Shown: piece after piece, positions 1 through 5,409 of the stretch | How the letters are laid out: every line of letters starts with the position of its first letter | Numbering within the stretch: position 1 is the first letter of the stretch | Assembly: GCA_903880655.1 (NCBI GenBank) | Contig: CAIRQE010000117.1 | Span: forward strand, 1-7,091 | Reading direction: 5' to 3' | DNA: 7,091 nt | Source of the DNA: an uncultured bacterium | GTDB lineage: Bacteria; Patescibacteriota; Saccharimonadia; Saccharimonadales; CAIOMD01 | Program-made: the position numbers and the translations under genes | The notes under the pieces: generated by a model | Databases searched by the model: none | What the model was told of the DNA's origin: nothing | What the model saw: the letters and a program-made list of their open reading frames with translations, nothing else

Positions 1-807
1 GTTTCAGCAACCCCAGCAGACTATGAACTTAGTAGATCACCAACCCCAATACAACAGGTAATCCGCCCAACTGGTTTACTTGATCCGGAAATTATTATAA
101 AACCAGTTGAAGGTCAAATAGATGATTTAATAAGTGAAATTAGAAATAGAATCACCAAGAAACAACGGGTGCTTGTTACGACACTCACTAAGAGGATGGC
201 TGAGGATCTCAAGGAATATCTCGAAGGTCTTGCTATCAAAGTTCAGTATCTTCATAGCGACGTAGATACTTTGGAGAGAACTGATATATTAAGGGATTTG
301 CGGCTGGGTATCTATGATGTCCTGATCGGAATCAACTTGTTGAGAGAAGGCTTAGATCTTCCAGAAGTTAGCCTAGTGACAATACTGGATGCAGACAAAG
401 AAGGTTTCCTGCGTAGTGAATCAGCATTAATCCAAACTATTGGGCGAGCGGCTCGTCATGTTGAAGGCAAAGTTATCATGTATGCAGACCATATTACTGG
501 AAGCATGAAGCGGGCAATAGACGAAACTAATCGGCGTCGAGCAATCCAAGAAAAATATAATACAGACAATGGCATCACTGCAGTAGGAATTATTAAAAAT
601 ATTGACGAAAGCCTGCGATCAATTGTAGGCGCTGAAAGTAAGGAAGCTAAGACTGCAAAAATTAATCTAGATAAAATTCCTAAAGATGAATACCATATGC
701 TAGTTAGCGATCTAACTGCCCAAATGGATATGGCGGCAGCCAATCTTGAATTCGAAAAAGCCGCTGATTTACGAGATTTAATCACCCAAATAAAAAATAA
801 GCTTTAA
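1..807 (+). CDS. uvrB: UvrABC system protein B, C-terminal part (5' end outside window)
   Basis: UvrB is the damage-verifying helicase-like subunit of bacterial nucleotide excision repair; it is loaded by UvrA and then recruits the nuclease UvrC. The frame is open from base 1 and gives 268 residues before TAA, roughly the last 40% of a typical protein of about 660-670 residues. It begins in the conserved VSATPADYEL segment, continues through VVRPTGLLDP-like sequence (here VIRPTGLLDP), RVLVTTLTKRMAEDL, YLHSDVDTLER, motif V (GINLLREGLDLPE) and motif VI (QTIGRAAR, about fragment residues 145-152). The last 35 residues form the UVR domain (about 234-268, ending in EFEKAADLRDLITQIKNKL), which binds UvrC. 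There is no frameshift or missing motif in the visible part. A GTG at 169 is an internal valine, not a start. The family call is very secure. Confidence 0.98.
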   Translation, partial: VSATPADYELSRSPTPIQQVIRPTGLLDPEIIIKPVEGQIDDLISEIRNRITKKQRVLVTTLTKRMAEDLKEYLEGLAIKVQYLHSDVDTLERTDILRDLRLGIYDVLIGINLLREGLDLPEVSLVTILDADKEGFLRSESALIQTIGRAARHVEGKVIMYADHITGSMKRAIDETNRRRAIQEKYNTDNGITAVGIIKNIDESLRSIVGAESKEAKTAKINLDKIPKDEYHMLVSDLTAQMDMAAANLEFEKAADLRDLITQIKNKL

Positions 808-829
808 ATAATTTATTTTCCTCTAGTTC

Positions 830-858
830 TTGACGCAACTTCCTTTTATACTTATATA
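830..858 (+). promoter_or_regulatory. Probable sigma-70-type promoter directly abutting gatC
   Basis: TTGACG at 830-835 is separated by 17 bases from TATATA at 853-858, an almost ideal -35/-10 pair in the 52-base uvrB-gatC gap. A second -10-like hexamer, TATACT, lies at 847-852. The gatC ATG is at 860. With TATACT as the -10 box, transcription would start about at the A of ATG, giving a leaderless mRNA, but its spacing to TTGACG is only 11 bases. With TATATA, the predicted start would fall a few bases inside gatC. No Shine-Dalgarno sequence precedes gatC, which fits leaderless initiation. The element is seen directly; its activity and start point are inferred. Confidence 0.6.
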
Positions 859-859
859 G

Positions 860-1153
860 ATGAGTAAAATTAGCGAGCAAGATATTAGAAAGCTTGCATC
901 ACTGAGTAAATTGAAGCTAAGTGATGAAGAAGTAATTCTGTATCAAAAAGAACTATCCTCAATTGTTACCTATATTGAGCAACTTTCTGATACTGATGTG
1001 GCTGGACTTGCGCCAACTTCACAGGTCACCGGTCTTAAGAATGTAACAAGAGCAGATGAATTAATCGACTATGGCGTCAGCCCAGCAGAGCTACTCAAAA
1101 ATGCTCCCGCTACAAAAGAAAATCAATTTAAGGTTAAGAGGATGATTGCGTGA
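860..1153 (+). CDS. gatC: Glutamyl/aspartyl-tRNA amidotransferase subunit C
   Basis: GatC is the small subunit of the GatCAB amidotransferase; it wraps around the GatA-GatB interface and stabilises the complex in the cytoplasm. At 97 residues it has the usual length. Family features include the N-terminal helix pattern ISEQDIRKLASLSKLKLSDEE, the IVTYIEQL helix, a VAGLAPTSQVTGLKNVTRAD segment (compare the V-x-P-T-x-H-V-L-x-L-x-N-V-x-R-x-D consensus), LLKNAPAT and the C-terminal FKVKRMI (canonical F-x-V-P-x-I/V). The ATG at 860 is chosen because the conserved N-terminal helix begins right after it and no later good start exists. There is no Shine-Dalgarno, in contrast to the downstream genes, and a promoter ends two bases upstream. 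The stop TGA overlaps the gatA GTG by 4 bases, so gatC is the likely first gene of the operon. Confidence 0.96.
   Translation: MSKISEQDIRKLASLSKLKLSDEEVILYQKELSSIVTYIEQLSDTDVAGLAPTSQVTGLKNVTRADELIDYGVSPAELLKNAPATKENQFKVKRMIA
1138..1142 (+). promoter_or_regulatory. Ribosome binding site supporting the GTG start of gatA
   Basis: GAGGA lies inside the end of gatC, with 7 to 8 bases between it and the GTG at 1150. This spacing supports the GTG start, which overlaps the gatC stop as GTGA, and points to translational coupling of the two subunits. Confidence 0.7.
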
Positions 1154-2568
1154 ACTGGGACTCAATAAAAAAAATTGCTCAGGATGTTTCGAGCGGAAAA
1201 GTTACTGCCGAAGAACTAGTAAGACGCTCTTTCTCGATAATTGATGAAACCAAAGATTATAATGCAATACTTTCTATATCAAAGCACCGGGCTCTCGAAC
1301 GGGCTAAAGATATAGACAATAGGATCAAGAATGGGGAAAAAATTGGATCGCTCGCCGGAGTGCCTTTCATTGCTAAAGATAATTTTTTAACTTTTGACAC
1401 TCCTACGACTGCATCGAGCCATATGCTAGAAAATTTTTATGCCCCTTACCAAGCTACTGCTGTAGAGCGGCTTGAAGCCGAAGGGGCTATCATGGTTGCC
1501 AAATCTAATCTTGATTCATTCGCCCATGGGAGTAGCACTGAAAATAGCGCGTTTGGACCAACGCTTAATCCGATAGATAAAACTAAGGTTCCCGGTGGAT
1601 CATCTGGTGGTTCAGCGGCGTCAGTTGCACTAAAAATTGCTCCCTTCGCGCTTGGCACTGACACAGGTGGCTCCATTCGATTGCCAGCAAGTTTCTGTGG
1701 CGTAGTTGGATTCAAGCCAACCTATGGACTCGTTTCTCGGTATGGTGTGGTTGCGATGGCTAGTTCGACTGATGTTATTGGACCAATAACGAGCACAGTC
1801 GAAGATGCTGCACTTGTACTGGATGTTATGAGCGGTAAAGATCAATTCGACGGGACTACCATTGATCGTGATACAAAAACCTATGATGGAAAGCCTATGA
1901 GTCTTAAGGGAGCTAAAATTGGGGTTGTTAAGGAATATCTTTCAAGTGGAATCGATAAAGAAGTAAAGAAGGTAATTCTTGATAATGTTGAAAAAATGAA
2001 AGCCCAGGGGGCAGAAATAATAGAAGTGAGTATCCCCTCGATATCTCTTTCACTTGCTTGCTACTATGTACTTGTGCCCGCTGAAGTTAGTAGCAATCTT
2101 AGTAGATATGATGGCCAGAGATATGGGCTGAGCGATGCTACCGCAAAGAACTTAGACGAAAGTTTTGAAAAGAGTCGTGCAGCAGGTTTTGAGGCAGAAA
2201 ATAAAAGAAGAATTATGATAGGAACTTATGTACTGAGTAGTGGCTATTACGATGCATATTATAAAAAAGCGCAAATAGTAAGAACCAAACTGATTAATGA
2301 ATTTGAAAAAGTTTTTAAGAAAGTAGATTTTTTGGTAGGTCCAACTGCACCTATGACCGCCTTCGCAATTGGACAAAATGTGCACGATCAATTACAAATG
2401 TATCTTGCGGATATAATGACTGTTTCTGCGAATCTTGTAGGCATACCATCGATAAGTATCCCAGCAGGAATGGCTAATAATATGCCAGTTGGGCTGCAAT
2501 TAATGGCACCTCAAAAAGCAGATCGTGCATTGCTTCAAATCGCAGCAACTATCGAGGAAGATAATTAA
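1150..2568 (+). CDS. gatA: Glutamyl/aspartyl-tRNA amidotransferase subunit A (amidase)
   Basis: GatA is the glutaminase subunit of GatCAB: it releases ammonia from glutamine, and the ammonia is channelled to GatB to amidate Glu-tRNA(Gln) or Asp-tRNA(Asn). It belongs to the amidase-signature family with a Ser-cisSer-Lys triad. In the 472-residue product the triad is visible as K76 (in GVPFIAKDNF), cis-Ser S151 (in VPGGSSGGSAA) and nucleophile S175 (in GTDTGGSIRLPASFCG). This agrees with the known K79/S154/S178 of the Staphylococcus aureus enzyme with a constant offset of three. The region GVVGFKPTYGLVSRYGV and the C-terminal SANLVGIPSISIPAG and MPVGLQLMAP are also typical. The length is close to the family norm of about 480-490. 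The start is GTG, overlapping gatC by 4 bases; the TAA stop shares its last base with the ATG of the next gene. Confidence 0.98.
   Translation: MNWDSIKKIAQDVSSGKVTAEELVRRSFSIIDETKDYNAILSISKHRALERAKDIDNRIKNGEKIGSLAGVPFIAKDNFLTFDTPTTASSHMLENFYAPYQATAVERLEAEGAIMVAKSNLDSFAHGSSTENSAFGPTLNPIDKTKVPGGSSGGSAASVALKIAPFALGTDTGGSIRLPASFCGVVGFKPTYGLVSRYGVVAMASSTDVIGPITSTVEDAALVLDVMSGKDQFDGTTIDRDTKTYDGKPMSLKGAKIGVVKEYLSSGIDKEVKKVILDNVEKMKAQGAEIIEVSIPSISLSLACYYVLVPAEVSSNLSRYDGQRYGLSDATAKNLDESFEKSRAAGFEAENKRRIMIGTYVLSSGYYDAYYKKAQIVRTKLINEFEKVFKKVDFLVGPTAPMTAFAIGQNVHDQLQMYLADIMTVSANLVGIPSISIPAGMANNMPVGLQLMAPQKADRALLQIAATIEEDN
2554..2558 (+). promoter_or_regulatory. Ribosome binding site for the small gene between gatA and gatB
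   Basis: GAGGA sits at the 3' end of gatA, 9 bases before the ATG at 2568. Together with the TAATG stop/start overlap it supports the 135-residue frame as a genuinely translated gene. Confidence 0.65.
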
Positions 2569-2975
2569 TGAGCATCTCAGCAATCATCGCAATAATTGTT
2601 GCCGCCATAGCTGTGTTGAGTATTATTAGCCTAGCTTCACGATCTGTACCAAAGGGGATAGACAAACTACATTTTAAAAATGAATGGAATGACATACTTA
2701 ATATGTTTAAGGATGATAAGACCAAAGAAATGAGCATTATTCAAGCTGATAAATTACTCGATGAAGCACTTAAATGTTTGGGATTTTCCGGTGCTAGTAT
2801 GAGCCAGAGATTAATCGGCGCAAAACATAAATTAAAGCATCGAGATGATGTTTGGAGTGCACATAAACTTAGGAATAAAATAGTGCATGAAAGTAGCTAT
2901 CATCCGTCTTCGGGTGATATAAAGTTTGCGCTCAGGGGCTACTACAAGACCTTTAAAGATCTGGGAGTTTTGTGA
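2568..2975 (+). CDS. Membrane-anchored protein with HEPN-like RNxxxH motif, function unknown
   Basis: I do not recognise a named family. The 135-residue product starts with one strongly hydrophobic segment (about residues 3-23, rich in Ile/Ala/Val), followed by R25 and K29. This suggests a signal anchor with the rest of the protein in the cytoplasm. From about residue 36 on it looks entirely helical. Residues 60-72 (ADKLLDEALKCLG) and 78-90 form amphipathic helices. AHKLRNKIVHE (98-108) contains R102-N103-x3-H107, which matches the R-x4-6-H motif, with a polar residue after Arg, that marks HEPN domains; many of these are metal-independent RNases, though others are inactive or bind nucleotides. 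From memory, one-TM proteins with similar 'AHK-x-RN-x-I-x-HE' sequences are common hypotheticals in CPR bacteria. The gene is clearly real: it has a good ribosome binding site, 1-base overlap with gatA and overlap with gatB. Its place inside gatCAB suggests coordinated expression, but not necessarily a shared function. Confidence 0.85.
   Translation: MSISAIIAIIVAAIAVLSIISLASRSVPKGIDKLHFKNEWNDILNMFKDDKTKEMSIIQADKLLDEALKCLGFSGASMSQRLIGAKHKLKHRDDVWSAHKLRNKIVHESSYHPSSGDIKFALRGYYKTFKDLGVL
2963..2967 (+). promoter_or_regulatory. Ribosome binding site deciding the gatB start
   Basis: GGGAG lies 7 bases before ATG 2975 but only 4 bases before the adjacent in-frame GTG 2972. The spacing favours the ATG, which overlaps the preceding TGA stop by one base (TGATG). 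Confidence 0.6.
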
Positions 2976-4429
2976 TGGAAAAATATTTAGTAAAAGGCTA
3001 TTACCCAACGATTGGCATAGAATGCCATGTACAGCTTAAAACGAAAACTAAACTATTTTCCGGTATAAATAATGATGCTAGAGATGCCGCCCCAAACACG
3101 CTTATTAGTCCTTTATGTGTTGGTTTGCCCGGTACACTTCCTATTCTAAACGAGCAGGCAGTTGCTCTTGCGATTCGTGCTGGGTTAGCGCTGCGTGCGG
3201 AAATAGCTGAGGAAAGTGTCTTTGACCGAAAACATTATTTTTATCCTGACTTACCTAAGGGCTATCAAATTACCCAATTTGCTCAACCAATTGTTGGCAA
3301 GGGAGTCGTAGAAGCACACCTTGATGATGGTACATTATTCGCTGTGAATATTACGAGAGCCCATCTCGAAGAAGATGCCGGTAAAAGTACACACCCCGCA
3401 GGAGAAGATTATTCGTTGGTTGATCTTAACCGAGCTGGCACGCCACTTCTGGAAATAGTTTCAGAACCCGAAATTCATAATGGTGAAGAAGCAAGAGCAT
3501 ATGCACACGAGCTAAACTTACTTATGAAATACGCTGGTGTTTCAGAAGCAGATCTTTATCAAGGTAATATGCGGTTTGATGTTAACGTAAGCGTTAGTAA
3601 AGACCTATCTAAATTAGGTACAAGAAGCGAAACTAAGAATCTCAATAGTTTCAAGAGTGTTGAAAAAGCAGTAGAATTCGAAATTTTACGTCAAATAGAT
3701 TTACTTGAAAAAGGTAAAACAATCGTACAGGAAACTAGAGGATGGGATGACGCTAAACAGAAAACGTTTAGTCAGCGGTCAAAAGAAGACGCACACGATT
3801 ATCGATACTTCCCTGAGCCTGATGTTCCACCCGTTATAGTTACAAAAGCTATTATTGAAGCTACTGCCCAAACTATGCCACTTTTGCCAGCGGCACTACG
3901 AGAAAGATTCGGTTCTTTTGGGTTATCTACCCCTCAGGCTAACATCATCCTTGAAGACCGAGAGCTGGCAGATATTATCCGTTTCATTACAGAAGAACAT
4001 GATGAAAAAACAGCTCGAACAATTGCAAACTGGTGTTTAGGCGAGTTAATGAGACAGGTGGCCGAATCAGAATTAACTTGGTCTCAGATTTCAAAAGCTA
4101 TACCTCAGCTTGTTGGTCTTGCATCTATGGTTGACGACAATAGGCTGAGCTCAACTGCCGCAAAAGAACTACTTATTGAAATTATTAATGATGAAAAAGA
4201 TCCTGTTAAACTTGCTGAAGAAAAGAATCTACTTCAGATATCTGACGACAGTGCGCTTGTAATGATAGTTCAGCAGGTATTAAATGATAATGCGAAAGCC
4301 GCAGAAGATGTACGTAACGGAGAGCTAAAAGCCATAGGTTTTCTAGTTGGCCAAGTCATGAAGGCCTCACAGGGAAGAGCAAACCCAGGTGCAGTACAAG
4401 TCTTAATAAAAAAACAATTGGAGAAGTAA
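2975..4429 (+). CDS. gatB: Aspartyl/glutamyl-tRNA amidotransferase subunit B
   Basis: GatB binds the misacylated tRNA, activates the Glu (or Asp) side chain with ATP and transfers ammonia delivered from GatA. The 484-residue product is of normal length. Signature segments are IGIECHVQLKT (about 13-23; E16 and H18 match the conserved Glu/His of the catalytic cradle), FDRKHYFYPDLPKGYQITQF (83-102), HLEEDAGKSTH (130-140), VDLNRAGTPLLEIVSEPE (149-166), ETKNLNSFKSVEKA, and the DYRYFPEPD segment at the end of the catalytic part. The C-terminal third is the helical plus YqeY-like tail that holds the tRNA, ending in FLVGQVMKASQGRANP. The ATG at 2975 is preferred over the GTG at 2972. It is separated from gatA by the 135-residue membrane-protein gene, unlike the common uninterrupted gatCAB order. 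Confidence 0.98.
   Translation: MEKYLVKGYYPTIGIECHVQLKTKTKLFSGINNDARDAAPNTLISPLCVGLPGTLPILNEQAVALAIRAGLALRAEIAEESVFDRKHYFYPDLPKGYQITQFAQPIVGKGVVEAHLDDGTLFAVNITRAHLEEDAGKSTHPAGEDYSLVDLNRAGTPLLEIVSEPEIHNGEEARAYAHELNLLMKYAGVSEADLYQGNMRFDVNVSVSKDLSKLGTRSETKNLNSFKSVEKAVEFEILRQIDLLEKGKTIVQETRGWDDAKQKTFSQRSKEDAHDYRYFPEPDVPPVIVTKAIIEATAQTMPLLPAALRERFGSFGLSTPQANIILEDRELADIIRFITEEHDEKTARTIANWCLGELMRQVAESELTWSQISKAIPQLVGLASMVDDNRLSSTAAKELLIEIINDEKDPVKLAEEKNLLQISDDSALVMIVQQVLNDNAKAAEDVRNGELKAIGFLVGQVMKASQGRANPGAVQVLIKKQLEK
4420..4423 (+). promoter_or_regulatory. Ribosome binding site for galU within the gatB end
   Basis: GGAG overlaps the last codons of gatB and stands 9 bases before the galU ATG at 4433. 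With only 3 bases between the two genes and no room for a promoter outside coding sequence, this suggests galU is read from the gat transcript. Confidence 0.6.
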
Positions 4430-4432
4430 AAT

Positions 4433-5311
4433 ATGAAACAACCTACTAAGGCTATCATTGCAGCCGCGGGTCTCGGAACTCGCTTTTTACCGCAAACTAA
4501 GGCAATGCCAAAAGAAATGCTGCCGATAATTGATAAACCAGTGATTCAAATTATAGTTGAACAACTTGTCGCAAGCGGAGTTACTGATATCATCATCGTA
4601 ACGGGAAGCACGAAGCGTGCGATCGAAGATCACTTCGATAGAAGTGATGAACTCGAATACGAGCTCAGGCAGAAGGGAAAAGATGATTTAGCGGATGAAA
4701 TAAGAAAAATATCAGAACTGGCTAATTTTATTTATATTCGTCAAAAAGGAACCCCAAAAGGTAATGCGCGACCTTTAATAAACGCTTCTCATTTACTCGG
4801 AGAAGATGAACCATTTTTTATGTTTTTTGCTGATGATTTTTTCCGTTCTGAGGTACCTCACGCCAAGCAATTACTTGATGTCTATAATGAAACCGGAAAA
4901 TCGGTAATATCGCTTATTCAAGTTGAACCTAAAGATACTTCAAAATATGGAATAGCCAAGATCTCTAATCAATTAAATGATAAAGTATTCGAAATTGCAG
5001 AGCTTGTTGAAAAACCCGGCCCAGAAAAAGCCCCATCAAATATAGCTGCTGTAAGTGGGTATCTTTTGACTCCAGATATTCTGCCAATTGTATTGCAAGA
5101 AAAAATTGGCCATGGCGGTGAAATTGGTTTGTCTCATAGTGTTAGCGAGCTAGCCGAACAGGGACGAGTAGTCGGAAAGTTCATTGAAGGTGTATATCAT
5201 GACGCGGGGGATAAGGCTCGATATTTGCGCGCAGTTGTCGACCATGCCTTAGCAGATCCTAAGCTAGGCCCTAACTTTAGAGAATACCTAACAAAACGTC
5301 TCAATCAATAA
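4433..5311 (+). CDS. galU: UTP--glucose-1-phosphate uridylyltransferase (divergent GalU type)
   Basis: GalU makes UDP-glucose from UTP and glucose-1-phosphate, supplying sugars for glycans and envelope polymers. The 292-residue length is typical. The nucleotide-binding loop AAAGLGTRFLPQTKAMPKEMLP (11-31) is canonical, including R17 and K27. Further family marks are the metal-site region FFADDFF (D134/D135), ELVEKP (190-195), SNIAAVSGYLLTP, GHGGEIGL (226-233), YHDAGDKARYL (255-265) and LGPNFREYL at the end. Two motifs depart from textbook GalU: the usual G-L-G-H-A stretch is replaced by PKGNARPLINA (108-118), and GGEIQLTDA is replaced by GGEIGLSHSV. A different sugar-1-phosphate or nucleotide preference is therefore possible, although overall similarity favours GalU. 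It sits 3 bases after gatB and is probably cotranscribed with it. Confidence 0.88.
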   Translation: MKQPTKAIIAAAGLGTRFLPQTKAMPKEMLPIIDKPVIQIIVEQLVASGVTDIIIVTGSTKRAIEDHFDRSDELEYELRQKGKDDLADEIRKISELANFIYIRQKGTPKGNARPLINASHLLGEDEPFFMFFADDFFRSEVPHAKQLLDVYNETGKSVISLIQVEPKDTSKYGIAKISNQLNDKVFEIAELVEKPGPEKAPSNIAAVSGYLLTPDILPIVLQEKIGHGGEIGLSHSVSELAEQGRVVGKFIEGVYHDAGDKARYLRAVVDHALADPKLGPNFREYLTKRLNQ

Positions 5312-5378
5312 GGTCCGACCATTGCGCTAAAGGTATATTTTACACCAATAAAAATTATCTGTTAGCTCACATTTTTTC

Positions 5379-5384
5379 TATAAT
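5379..5384 (+). promoter_or_regulatory. Probable -10 box of a dnaE promoter
   Basis: A perfect TATAAT lies in the 98-base gap between galU and dnaE, 25 bases before the dnaE ATG. No good -35 hexamer is seen at 16-18 bases upstream; TTATCT at 5355-5360 (18-base spacing) is the nearest poor candidate. Transcription would start around 5390, giving a leader of about 20 bases that still includes the ribosome binding site. The box is seen; promoter function is inferred. Confidence 0.5.
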
Positions 5385-5401
5385 AGAAGAATAGAATAAG
5401 T

Positions 5402-5406
5402 GAGGG
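5402..5406 (+). promoter_or_regulatory. Purine-rich ribosome binding site close to the dnaE start
   Basis: GAGGG is followed by only 3 bases before the ATG at 5410, a short spacing. An in-frame TGA at 5401-5403 overlaps the site, so no start further upstream is possible. Confidence 0.45.
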
Positions 5407-5409
5407 TAC

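Noticed and set aside
456..785. 109-codon open frame on the minus strand inside uvrB
   Set aside because: It lies fully antisense to a strongly conserved UvrB C-terminus and shows no recognisable protein features; it is a shadow frame.
808..829. Terminator between uvrB and gatC
   Set aside because: The stretch is AT-rich but has no GC-rich inverted repeat, so no intrinsic terminator can be supported.
1446..1845. Minus-strand open frames antisense to the catalytic part of gatA
   Set aside because: They overlap the amidase signature coding region and have low-complexity, family-less translations; they are shadows of gatA.
860..4429. Recoded TGA (glycine) as in some CPR lineages
   Set aside because: gatC and the small gene both end at TGA exactly at overlaps with the next start, and no in-frame TGA interrupts a conserved gene, so TGA is a normal stop.
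5312..5320. Short perfect palindrome GGTCCGACC right after the galU stop
   Set aside because: The arms meet around a single central base, so no hairpin loop can form, and no T-run follows. It is too short to claim as an operator.
5326..5377. Possible galU terminator: GCTAA (5326-5330) and TTAGC (5362-5366) followed by a run of six T at 5372-5377
   Set aside because: The stem is only 5 bp with a loop of about 31 bases, and the T-run is offset by 5 bases from the stem, so it does not look like a real intrinsic terminator.
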